NCBI RefSeq assembly: GCF_000737515.1
Contig: NZ_CP006587.1
Coordinates: forward strand, 3,157,001-3,221,000
Origin: Hymenobacter sp. APR13
GTDB lineage: Bacteria; Bacteroidota; Bacteroidia; Cytophagales; Hymenobacteraceae
Length of the DNA stretch: 64,000 nucleotides
Direction of reading: 5' to 3'
Each line of letters opens with the position of its first letter. Position 1 is the stretch's first letter. The notes below the pieces were generated by a model, which worked only from the letters and a program-made list of their open reading frames with translations, searched no databases and had not been told where the DNA came from. Made by a program: the position numbers and the translations under genes. This document shows, piece after piece, positions 26,177-33,986 of this stretch.

Positions 26177-27130
26177 TCAGGCGGGCACCTGGCCGGCGCG
26201 CTTCAGGCGCAGCGGGTACAGGATGAAGTACCAGACAATGAAAGCCGCCGACGAGCCGATGATGCCCAGACTCAGCCACAGCGGCATGCCGGTGTGCCGG
26301 GTTACGAAGCCTTCCAGAAAGCCGGCCACGATGAAGATGGGCACCAGCCCGAGGGCCAGCTTCAGGCCGTCGCGGGCGGCCTGGCGAAAGGCGTCAGTGC
26401 GGGAGTAGGTGCCGGGGAAGAGCAGGCCGCGCGCCATCACAAAGCCCGCGCCGCCGGCCAGCACAATGGCCGAGATTTCCAGCGTGCCATGGATCCAGAT
26501 GGTGAGCAGCGAGGGCAACAGCACGCCTTTCTGGTAGAAAAAATACTGAAACGAGCCCAGCATCATGCCATTGCGGAACAGCGCGTACACGGTGCCCAGC
26601 CCCAGCGTGGCGCCCAGGGCGTAGGCCGTAAGGGCCACGTAGATGTTGTTGGCGGTGATGGCCAGAAACATGGGCGTTTCGCTCATGCCCTTGTAGACGG
26701 CCATCGGGTCGCCGCGCTCAATGTTTTCCAGGGTTTTGTTGACGTAGGCGTCGCCGAGCACCACGCGCACAAACGTGTCGTCGTAGGCCGCCGACAGCGC
26801 CCCCAGCAGCGTGAACACCGTGAACAGCACCAGCGAAACCGCCAGCGGGCGGTGGTGGCGGGCCACCAGCAGCGGCAGCTCCTGCCGCCAGAAGTGGGCG
26901 AAGCGGTTGGTGGTTTCGGGCTTGTTCTGGTAGATGGCCTGGTGCTGCTTGGCGGCCAGGTCGTTGAGGTAGCGGGTGGTGGGGGAGGTGGGGTAGAAGG
27001 TCTGGGCGTAGGCCAGGTCGTCGGTCAGCTCCACGAAGCGGGCGGCCAGCTCGTCGGGCCCGGCGGGCGGCTGCAGCTCATACTGCTTCCATTTGGCCTC
27101 ATTCACCCGCAGAAACACGGCCTCACGCAT
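26177..27130 (-). CDS. Stage II sporulation protein M (SpoIIM/DUF95)-like membrane protein
   Basis: The product is 317 residues, ATG at 27130. A soluble N-terminal region (residues 1-90, rich in aromatic and acidic residues) is followed by about five helices. The SpoIIM-like hallmarks are ITANNIYVALTAYALGATLGLGTVYALFRNG (positions about 165-195) and LTIWIHGTLEISAIVLAGGAGF. In spore formers SpoIIM is part of an engulfment complex; in non-sporulating Bacteroidota the family sits in MoxR operons with unknown function. It is the first gene of the minus-strand operon and diverges from the RDD gene. Confidence 0.88.
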   Translation of the reverse strand: MREAVFLRVNEAKWKQYELQPPAGPDELAARFVELTDDLAYAQTFYPTSPTTRYLNDLAAKQHQAIYQNKPETTNRFAHFWRQELPLLVARHHRPLAVSLVLFTVFTLLGALSAAYDDTFVRVVLGDAYVNKTLENIERGDPMAVYKGMSETPMFLAITANNIYVALTAYALGATLGLGTVYALFRNGMMLGSFQYFFYQKGVLLPSLLTIWIHGTLEISAIVLAGGAGFVMARGLLFPGTYSRTDAFRQAARDGLKLALGLVPIFIVAGFLEGFVTRHTGMPLWLSLGIIGSSAAFIVWYFILYPLRLKRAGQVPA

Positions 27131-27321
27131 ACGGATACCTGTTGAAAAGAAGAAGCAGCAACCAAGATAGAATAAGCCGCGCGGAAGTGGCCGGAATGTG
27201 GGCAGAACCCGTAATTTGCGGCTTTCCGGACGGGGCGAAGATGGCCAATTTTTCTGACCCCGCTGCTATTCGTTCCGCCTTATAAATTCCGGCCGGCCCG
27301 GCGGCCGGTTTCCGCTACCTC
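27131..27321. promoter_or_regulatory. Divergent promoter region, SpoIIM-like operon / RDD gene
   Basis: This 191-bp gap separates the start codons of two divergent genes whose families are usually linked. It should hold promoters for both. It contains a GC-rich palindromic stretch (GGCCGGCCCGGCGGCCGG, near 27290-27307). I cannot name a convincing -7 box. Confidence 0.4.
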
Positions 27322-28041
27322 ATGAGTACCATCCGCGTCCAGACGGCCCAGAACGTCACCCTCGAATACGAAGTCGCCAGCGTGGGCGAGCGAATTGTGG
27401 CCGCCCTCATCGACGGCCTGATTTTGGTGGCTTGGGTGCTGTTTTGGCTGCTGCTGTTCGATTTGTTGGGCTCCAACAAGGTTCTGGCAGCAATACTGAT
27501 TATCGTGGCAGGTGTGCCGGCCGTGTTCTACCACCTGCTGTGCGAGCTGTTTTTCAACGGCCAGAGCCTGGGCAAGAAAGCCCGTCACATCAAAGTCATC
27601 CGCCTCGACGGCACCCGCCCCGGCTTCGGCGACTACCTGTTGCGCTGGATTTTGCGCATCGTGGACACCGGCATTATGAGCGGGCTGATTGCGGTGGTCG
27701 TGATTCTGGCCAACGGCCGCGGGCAGCGTCTCGGCGACTTGGCCGCTGGCACATCGGTGGTGAGCACCCGCCCCCGCCAGCAAGGCGGCCCGCTGGCCCC
27801 CGCCTTCACCGACACCGACTACATGGTGGTATTTCCGCAGGCCGCTGCCCTCCAGGACCACGACGTGGCCACCATCCGGCAGCTGCTCTACAAAGGGCTG
27901 GAGCACGAAAACTACGAGCTGCTCAACGAAGTCGCCAACAAAGTGAAGGCCCTCACCAGCATCCAGACCCAGCTGCCCGACGAAGCCTTCCTGCGCACCG
28001 TCCTGCGCGACCACGCCCACCTGGCCGCCGCGCAGGCGTAG
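27322..28041 (+). CDS. RDD family membrane protein
   Basis: The product is 239 residues, ATG at 27322. The RDD domain spans about residues 18-155: the Arg-Asp pair appears in VGERIVAALIDGLIL, and the C-terminal signature in GQRLGDLAAGTSVV. Helices lie near 27-48, 53-76 and 118-140. The last 85 residues are soluble and helical (PDEAFLRTVLRDHAHLAAAQA). RDD proteins are proposed transporters or membrane scaffolds. It diverges from the SpoIIM-like gene and completes the MoxR cluster. Confidence 0.88.
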   Translation: MSTIRVQTAQNVTLEYEVASVGERIVAALIDGLILVAWVLFWLLLFDLLGSNKVLAAILIIVAGVPAVFYHLLCELFFNGQSLGKKARHIKVIRLDGTRPGFGDYLLRWILRIVDTGIMSGLIAVVVILANGRGQRLGDLAAGTSVVSTRPRQQGGPLAPAFTDTDYMVVFPQAAALQDHDVATIRQLLYKGLEHENYELLNEVANKVKALTSIQTQLPDEAFLRTVLRDHAHLAAAQA

Positions 28042-28078
28042 GCGTCCGGTATCAACCCGGCAGGTTCAAACAAAAAAA

Positions 28079-28126
28079 AGCCTCCGCAACGGGCATCTCA
28101 CTGCGAGATGCCCGTTACGGAGGCTT
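28079..28126. terminator. Bidirectional intrinsic terminator
   Basis: A 22-bp stem with one mismatch (AAGCCTCCG...CGGAGGCTT), bounded by an A8 run on the left and TTGTTGTTT on the right. It serves the convergent RDD and DUF4394 genes. Confidence 0.9.
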
Positions 28127-28143
28127 GTTGTTTCAGGCGAAAC

Positions 28144-30123
28144 CTATTCCGTCACGACAGCCTGGCGGGTGCCGGCGGGCTGGTTGTCGAAGCGCAGGTT
28201 CAGGAAGTAAGTGCCGGCGGCGCGGCCTTTGCTGTCCCATTTCACCACTTGAGGGCCAGCATTCCGCAGGCCTGCGTCTACCGTGTCTACGGTGCGGCCC
28301 AGCGCATCCGTCACGGTCATGGTGACGCGGGCGGCGCGGGGCAGCCCAAAGCTGACGCTGGCAATGCCGCGTACCGGGTTGGGGTAGAGGGCCAGATTGG
28401 TGGCCAGCTCGGCCCGACGCACACCCGTTACGCCGGCAGCTCCAGCCACCGCAATGTCACGGATGGCGCTACCGTTGCCGATGGTGCCTACCGGGGTAGT
28501 AGCGCCGTTGCTGGTATTGAGGGTATACAGCGTGCTGTTGCCGTTGGTGGCGGCGTTGGCCACCAGGTAAGCCGTGTTAGTAACGCCGGCCGTGTAAATA
28601 TCCATGTCCACGTCGCGGGCGGCGGTGGCCGTAAGGCCGGTGGTGCCCAGCGTGTTCAGCGTGCCTTCGTTTGGTGGGTTCTGCAGGGCCAGTACGTTGC
28701 GGGCCTCGTCGTACACAAACAACTGAGTGGCCGTGGCGGTGGCTACGCTGTTGGTGTAGGCTGCTGCCCCTACGGAGGGCGTGTTGGCGGCATTCGCGTC
28801 GCCGGCGGCGTAGGTGAGCTGGCCGTCGGTGGCGGCTACGGTGCCGTCAACGGGGTTGAGGCGGAAGTTGGCGCGGTTGGCGCCCACCACCCGGATGCGG
28901 TCGACGGTGGGGTTGAAGTCGAAGCCGATGCTGCCGGTGCCCAGCGCCAGCGCCACCGGCGTAGCATTAATGGCCCGCGCCGCGCCCGTTGCGGCATTGA
29001 TGGTATACACGGTAGCCGTCTGGGCCGTGGCGTTGTAGCCCAGCGCGTACAGCGAGTTGGTGGCCGGCCGCACATCGAGGCCCACCAGTGTCTGGGTGGC
29101 GTCTACGCCCGTAATGCCAACGGCGGCCCGGATCAGGCTGGGGTTGGCCGAGTCAAACGTAATCAGGTTGGTGCCGCCCAGGCCGTACACCAGCTGGCCC
29201 GTAATGGCTGGCAGCGAAGCAGGTCGTTCGATGGCCACCGCCAGGTCAATAAACGTGACATTGGTGGCGCTGCCCAGCGTACCGGCGGCCGTAGCCACGC
29301 CGGAAGCCAGGTTGATGGTATACAGCTGGTTGCTGACCGTGAAAGTCGGCGAAGCCGTAGACAGCGACATGTAGGCAGCGTTCTGCCCGGTGGTTGGGTT
29401 GAAATAAATGTCCAGATCAGCAATCTGCAGGTTGCTGTTGGTACTCACCCCCAATGGCCCCACGGTGTTGAGCGTGCCGTCGTTTGGCGGAATCTGGGTG
29501 ACGAGGCGGCTAAAGGCCTCGTCGATATTGTAGAGCGTGGTAGCGGTGCTGCCGATGTAGGAGTTGGTGTAGGCCGACGAGCCGACGCCGGGCGTCTGGG
29601 CTGCGTTAGGGTCGGCAGTGGCATAGGTCAGGTTGCCATCAGTAGCGGCAATCCCGCCCGTAACGGGGTTGAGGCGGAAGTTGGCGCGGTTGCCGGCCGT
29701 CACCCTGATCCGGTCCACGGTAGGGTTGAAGTCGAAGCCGATACGCGTGAAATCAGTGCCCAACGCCAGCGTCACGGGGCTGCCCACGGGCGTAAGCACA
29801 CCAGTGGTGGCCAGCGTGTAGAGCTGCGCGTTGTTGGTGGTTGCTCCGGCGTTGTAGCCCAGCGCAAACAGCTGGCCGGTGTTCGGGCGCGTGTCGATGC
29901 CCACCACCCGCTGGCCGGTCGTTATACCAGTAATCGGTACCGTAGCGGTGAAAGTGCCGGGGGCCGTCAGCTGAAAAGTAACCAGCCGATAATCCCCTAA
30001 CAGGTCTGCGGTTATGCCATAGGCCGTTTGGGCCTGGGCGGCGCCGGCGGAAAGGCCGAGTGCGGCCAAACCCAGGAAGGCAGAGCGCCAGGAAGAAGTG
30101 CGCGAAGTAGTTTTCTGAAGCAT
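28144..30123 (-). CDS. Secreted tandem DUF4394 protein with T9SS sorting domain
   Basis: The ATG at 30123 starts the signal peptide (ending GLSAGAAQAQ); an upstream in-frame ATG at 30189 gives an extra hydrophobic stretch and is less likely. The product is 659 residues. Two DUF4394 units stand in tandem, about residues 33-280 and 285-560. The near-identical segments IGFDFNPTVDRIRV, NRANFRLNPV and AATDG appear once in each unit. The C-terminus (about 575-659) is a T9SS type A sorting domain (LALYPNPVRG ... GTYFLNLRF). DUF4394 is expected to form a beta-propeller-like fold; ligand and role are unknown. Confidence 0.9.
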   Translation of the reverse strand: MLQKTTSRTSSWRSAFLGLAALGLSAGAAQAQTAYGITADLLGDYRLVTFQLTAPGTFTATVPITGITTGQRVVGIDTRPNTGQLFALGYNAGATTNNAQLYTLATTGVLTPVGSPVTLALGTDFTRIGFDFNPTVDRIRVTAGNRANFRLNPVTGGIAATDGNLTYATADPNAAQTPGVGSSAYTNSYIGSTATTLYNIDEAFSRLVTQIPPNDGTLNTVGPLGVSTNSNLQIADLDIYFNPTTGQNAAYMSLSTASPTFTVSNQLYTINLASGVATAAGTLGSATNVTFIDLAVAIERPASLPAITGQLVYGLGGTNLITFDSANPSLIRAAVGITGVDATQTLVGLDVRPATNSLYALGYNATAQTATVYTINAATGAARAINATPVALALGTGSIGFDFNPTVDRIRVVGANRANFRLNPVDGTVAATDGQLTYAAGDANAANTPSVGAAAYTNSVATATATQLFVYDEARNVLALQNPPNEGTLNTLGTTGLTATAARDVDMDIYTAGVTNTAYLVANAATNGNSTLYTLNTSNGATTPVGTIGNGSAIRDIAVAGAAGVTGVRRAELATNLALYPNPVRGIASVSFGLPRAARVTMTVTDALGRTVDTVDAGLRNAGPQVVKWDSKGRAAGTYFLNLRFDNQPAGTRQAVVTE

Positions 30124-30307
30124 AACGAAAAAAAGGAAAATGGGTAAAAAAAGAAAGCAGATCAGGAACGGATAGGCCCCTGCTTCCATTCCCTACGGGC
30201 AGATAAACGGCTTTGGCTGATTTTAACGCGCTTTTAATGGTTTTGCCACGAGGCGCCGGCCCGTTGCGGCCGCGGCTGGCGCGCCGGCGGTGGGCCGCCA
30301 AAACAAA

Positions 30308-30337
30308 AAGGATGACCTTTTCGCAAAGGTCATCCTT
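30308..30337 (-). terminator. Intrinsic terminator of the SDR gene
   Basis: Stem AAGGATGACCTTT / AAAGGTCATCCTT with a three- to four-base loop. On the minus strand it is followed by TTTTTGTTTTGG. It is about 75 bases past the SDR stop. Confidence 0.85.
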
Positions 30338-30410
30338 GTCAGGCTTCAGTTTGCTGGCGTGCGGTCTACCAGGGCACAAACTTGTTTTGCCAAGTCACGA
30401 AGCTGCCGTT

Positions 30411-31085
30411 TTACTCGTCGTGCAGCTGCTCGGCGAGGCGCAGGATGCCCTTGGCCGCCACGGCCGGATCCTGGGCCGCAGTGGTGCCGCCCATGCCGGT
30501 GCGCACCCAGCCCGGGTCCACCAGCATCGACAGCACGCCGTACTGCCCGATTTCAGCGGCCAGGGCCCGCATGTACATGTTCAGGGTGGCTTTGCTGGCG
30601 CTGTAGTGGTACGGGTCGCCGGCGGCTTTCCAGGTAATTGAGCCCTGCCCTGACGACAGGCTGAGGATGCGCGGCTTGGTGCCGGCGCGCAGCAAATCCA
30701 GAAACGCCTGCGCCACCAGCAGTGGCCCCACGGCATTCACGCGCAGCACCTGCAGCGCCACATCGGCCGTGAACTGCCCCAGGCGCTGGTTTTCGGGGTC
30801 TTCGGGCCCCGCGCCCGGATACACGCCGGCGTTGTTGATGAGCAGATCGAGGCTAGCGGTAGCCGATTCGACGGCCGCGTGGGCCGCCCGGATGCTGGCT
30901 TCGTCGGTAACGTCGAGGGCGACGACCGTCAGGCGGTCGGGGTAATGCCCGGTCAGCGCGTGCAGGTCGGTAGCGGATTCGGGCCGGCGGCAGGTAGCGA
31001 ATACCAGGTCGCCGCGCTCCAGTGCCTGCCGGGTGAGCTCCAGGCCCAGGCCGCGGTTGGCCCCAGTAATGAGGACGCGTTTCAT
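30411..31085 (-). CDS. Short-chain dehydrogenase/reductase
   Basis: The product is 224 residues, a classical SDR without extensions. Seen: the nucleotide-binding TGANRGLG at residues 7-14, CRRPE after beta-2 (suggesting NADP(H) preference), LDVTD, the NNAG motif, a catalytic Ser in LSLSSGQGS, and the YSASK active-site Tyr/Lys. The substrate is unknown; the closest feel is to C-factor/carbonyl-reductase-like SDRs. It stands alone on the minus strand with its own terminator. Confidence 0.9.
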   Translation of the reverse strand: MKRVLITGANRGLGLELTRQALERGDLVFATCRRPESATDLHALTGHYPDRLTVVALDVTDEASIRAAHAAVESATASLDLLINNAGVYPGAGPEDPENQRLGQFTADVALQVLRVNAVGPLLVAQAFLDLLRAGTKPRILSLSSGQGSITWKAAGDPYHYSASKATLNMYMRALAAEIGQYGVLSMLVDPGWVRTGMGGTTAAQDPAVAAKGILRLAEQLHDE

Positions 31086-31184
31086 AAGAAGAGAAAAATG
31101 AAAGGGTACATTATGGGGGGAGGGGCCCGCAGTTTAGCGAAAAACCGCCAGGCCCGCGCGCCAACCCCGAATTCTGCACCACGC

Positions 31185-31217
31185 AAAACGGCCCGCCAGG
31201 TTCTGGCGGGCCGTTTT
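31185..31217 (-). terminator. Intrinsic terminator of the TonB-domain gene
   Basis: A perfect 15-bp stem (AAAACGGCCCGCCAG and its complement) with a three-base loop, 22 bases past the minus-strand stop at 31240. The symmetric A/T ends would also let it stop transcription from the other side. Confidence 0.88.
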
Positions 31218-31239
31218 CAAAGGCAGGTCGCACCTAGTG

Positions 31240-31989
31240 CTACTGCGGCCGACTACGGATTGGAGTGGTCGTGCGCGTAACCCCAAAGGCCGTCACGACC
31301 ACTTCATCCACGTATGGTGGGCGCCGGGCCGGCGCGGCAGCGGAGTCCGGCTGAGTAGCCGCCGCCAGCGCGGCCTGCTTGCGGGCATTGGCCGGATTGA
31401 ACGGGCTGTTTTTAATCTCAAATGTCACCTTGAGATAAAAGCGTGTATCCACCGGCTGGCCCTTATAAATGGCGGGTATCCAGGTGTCGGGCAACTGCTG
31501 TACTGCTTTCCAGACTTCCTCCGTGCAGCCACCGCCCACGCCACTGACCACGGTATAGTCGCGGCTAAGGCCGTTGGCTCCTACGGTGTAGGCCAGCACC
31601 ACGGTGCCCTGCAACTGCTGCTGGAGTGCCGCCAGCGGGTAGCGAATCTGCTTTGCCAGCATCATCATCCGGTGTTCCTTGCTGCCCAGAATGCGGGGCG
31701 GCCGGCTCATGGCCGTCAGGGCCCACTGGTCGCCGCCGCTGAGCATGGCGTAGCGGGCCGTATCGGAGGGCAGGAAGCTGATGCGGCTGGAGTCGTAGTC
31801 GAACGCCAGCTCAAGTTGGTGCTTGTCGTCGTAGAAATTCCACTTGCCCACCCGGCGGCCGTCTGTTCCAGTCGTGCCCTGCTCCAGCGCCGCCTGCGTG
31901 GTATCCGACGATTTATTCTTCTTTTTCTGTGCCTGCGCGGTGGTACCAGTCAGCAGGATGGCCCCCAGCAGGACCAATAAATTCTTCAT
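31240..31989 (-). CDS. TonB C-terminal-domain protein with SusC-plug-like tail
   Basis: The ATG at 31989 gives 249 residues; the upstream extension has no signal and is rejected. Residues 1-20 are a signal peptide (NLLVLLGAILLTGTTAQA), not the uncleaved anchor of a classical TonB. A MORN-like stretch (RRVGKWNFYDD) lies at about 45-55. The TonB C-terminal fold is at about 112-195 (QGTVVLAYTVGANGL, then VWKAVQQLPDTWIPA). Residues 228-239 read DEVVVTAFGVTR, very like the DEVVVTALGIKR/GYG motif at the start of SusC-type TonB-dependent receptors. Role: probably a periplasmic protein related to energy transduction; it may not energise a receptor because no ExbB/D-interacting helix is seen. Confidence 0.82.
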   Translation of the reverse strand: MKNLLVLLGAILLTGTTAQAQKKKNKSSDTTQAALEQGTTGTDGRRVGKWNFYDDKHQLELAFDYDSSRISFLPSDTARYAMLSGGDQWALTAMSRPPRILGSKEHRMMMLAKQIRYPLAALQQQLQGTVVLAYTVGANGLSRDYTVVSGVGGGCTEEVWKAVQQLPDTWIPAIYKGQPVDTRFYLKVTFEIKNSPFNPANARKQAALAAATQPDSAAAPARRPPYVDEVVVTAFGVTRTTTPIRSRPQ

Positions 31990-32083
31990 TGCAGAGAAGC
32001 TATAGCGGTATAAGGATTGCCAAATGTAACAGAAGTAGCGCAAGGCACAGCGCACTGATAGCGGCGGCGGCCACGGCACAAAA

Positions 32084-32114
32084 AAAGCGCCCTACCTGGA
32101 TGGTAGGGCGCTTT
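32084..32114 (-). terminator. Intrinsic terminator of the GNAT-nitrilase gene
   Basis: A perfect 13-bp stem AAAGCGCCCTACC with a five-base loop. On the minus strand it is followed by TTTTTT, 35 bases past the stop. Confidence 0.9.
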
Positions 32115-32148
32115 AGTCAGGCAATAAACAACGTCAGCAATACCGCCT

Positions 32149-33843
32149 TTACCCCGCCGATACGGCCTTGCGCTTGCTGGCGGTTTTGGGGGCGCGCTCC
32201 TCGCCCTGGGCCAGCAGCTCGTCGTCGCGCTCGGTCTTCTTCGACCAGCTCAGCGAGTACAGATCCTTGCGCCGGTCGCGCAGGTTGCGCACCGCGCCGC
32301 TGGTGTTCAGGTCCTTCAGCAGGTCCAGGTCGAGGTCGGCAATAAGGGTCATTTCCGTGTTCGGCGTGGCCTCGGCCACAATGGCGTCGTGGGGGAAGGC
32401 GAAGTCAGAGGGGCTGAACACGGCCGACTGCGAGTACTGGATGTCCATGTTCTCTACGCGCGGCAGGTTGCCCACCGAGCCGGTAATGGCCACGTAGCAC
32501 TCGTTTTCGATGGCCCGGGCCTGGGCGCAGAGGCGCACGCGCTGGTAGGCGTTCTTGGTATCGGTCCAGAACGGCACGAACAGGATTTTCATGCCCTCGT
32601 CGCTCAGCATACGGCTCAGCTCCGGAAACTCCACGTCGTAGCAGATCAGGATGCCGATTTTACCGAAATCCGTGTCGAAGCAGCGCAGCTTGTCGCCGCC
32701 GCGCATGCCCCAGTAGCTGGCCTCGTCGGGCGTCACGTGCAGCTTGTACTGCTCGTCCACGGTGCCGTCGCGGCGGCAGAGGTACGATACGTTGTAGAGC
32801 TTACCGTCTTCGTAGAGCGGCATCGAGCCGGCAATGACGTTGATGTTGTAGCTCACGGCCAGCTCCATCATCTTGGTTTTGATGGGCTCGGTGAAGGCCG
32901 CCATCGAGCGGATGGCCACCGATGGCGACTCCTCGTTGGTGAGGGCCATCATGGGCGCGTTGAAGAACTCCGGGAACAGCACGCAGTCGGCCTTGTAGCC
33001 CGATACGGTATCCACGAAAAACTCAATCTGCTGGAAAAAGTCCTCCAGGTTCTTGGTGGCGCGCATCTGCCACTGTACAATGCCGATGCGCACGTTGCTC
33101 TTCTGGTTGCCGATGAGCTTGTCAAATTCCTCGTCGTAGTACACGTTGATCCACTCCAGCAGCGTGGCGTAGGCCTTGCTTTCGGAGTCGTAGGGCAGGT
33201 ACCCGCGGATGATTTTGCGGACGTAGAAGTCGTTGGAGAGCTGGAAGGTGAGGATGGGGTCGGTGAGCTCCTTGTTGCGCACCATCTCCACGTACTTGGC
33301 AGGCGTCATTTCCTCGGCGTACTGGTTGTAGCCGGGAATGCGGCCGCCGGCCACCATGGCGCGCAGGTTCAGGTTTTCGCACAGCTCCTTGCGGGCATCA
33401 TAGAGGCGGCGGCCCAGGCGCAGCGAGCGGTACTCGGGGTCCACGAACACGTCCACGCCATAGAGCGTGTCGCCGTCGGAGTTGTGGGTGTCGAACTTGC
33501 CGTGGCCCGTGATTTTGGCGTAGGTGTGCCGGTCGCCGAAGTCGGAGTACTGCACGATGATGGCCAGCGCGGCCGCCACCACCTGCCCGTTGTCCTCGAT
33601 GCAGATCTGGCCCTCGGGGAATTTCTTGAGCAGGTTGTTGTACTCCTCCTGCGACCAGGCGCCCTCCATGTTGGAGTACACCTTGTCCATGATTTCCTGG
33701 ACTACCTTGAAATCAGAGCGTTTCAGGGTGCGCAGTACCAGTTTGTGCGCGGGTACGGCCGTGGGCGTGAGGCGCTCAGTAGCAGCGGCAGCGCCCTTTT
33801 TGGCGTGGCTACCGCCCGTTTTGCCAGTGGAGTTCGTGGCCAT
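32149..33843 (-). CDS. GNAT-carbon/nitrogen hydrolase (nitrilase) fusion
   Basis: The product is 564 residues. A basic low-complexity N-terminus of about 34 residues is followed by a GNAT acetyltransferase-like domain (about 35-215; LYGVDVFVDPEYRSLRLGRRL holds the acetyl-CoA loop region). A nitrilase-superfamily amidohydrolase follows (about 250-515). The catalytic triad is visible: Glu292 in LFPEFFNAP, Lys367 in YKLHVTPDE and Cys401 in ICYDVEFPE. Such fusions are known in Bacteroidota and other phyla. They would hydrolyse an amide or carbamoyl bond, with the GNAT part acetylating or binding a related substrate; neither substrate is known. The gene has its own terminator and is monocistronic. 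Confidence 0.92.
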   Translation of the reverse strand: MATNSTGKTGGSHAKKGAAAATERLTPTAVPAHKLVLRTLKRSDFKVVQEIMDKVYSNMEGAWSQEEYNNLLKKFPEGQICIEDNGQVVAAALAIIVQYSDFGDRHTYAKITGHGKFDTHNSDGDTLYGVDVFVDPEYRSLRLGRRLYDARKELCENLNLRAMVAGGRIPGYNQYAEEMTPAKYVEMVRNKELTDPILTFQLSNDFYVRKIIRGYLPYDSESKAYATLLEWINVYYDEEFDKLIGNQKSNVRIGIVQWQMRATKNLEDFFQQIEFFVDTVSGYKADCVLFPEFFNAPMMALTNEESPSVAIRSMAAFTEPIKTKMMELAVSYNINVIAGSMPLYEDGKLYNVSYLCRRDGTVDEQYKLHVTPDEASYWGMRGGDKLRCFDTDFGKIGILICYDVEFPELSRMLSDEGMKILFVPFWTDTKNAYQRVRLCAQARAIENECYVAITGSVGNLPRVENMDIQYSQSAVFSPSDFAFPHDAIVAEATPNTEMTLIADLDLDLLKDLNTSGAVRNLRDRRKDLYSLSWSKKTERDDELLAQGEERAPKTASKRKAVSAG

Positions 33844-33986
33844 ATGGATTCAGCAAAATGAAAGTCGGAAGAAAGCGCAAAGGTACCAGCGCCGGCGAAC
33901 CGGCTGCTGCTAGTACGGCGGCACAACAACTTCGGGGGCAAAAAAGCTCAGTGGTACGTATTGCCCGGCCACCCGGAGCGGGGGCG

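Noticed and set aside
26177..27130. SpoIIM-like gene taken as a sign of sporulation
   Set aside because: The family occurs in many non-sporulating bacteria next to MoxR genes, and no other sporulation gene is present.
32389..33861. 490-codon plus-strand frame across the GNAT-nitrilase gene
   Set aside because: Shadow of a gene with a visible catalytic triad; composition typical of a reverse reading frame.
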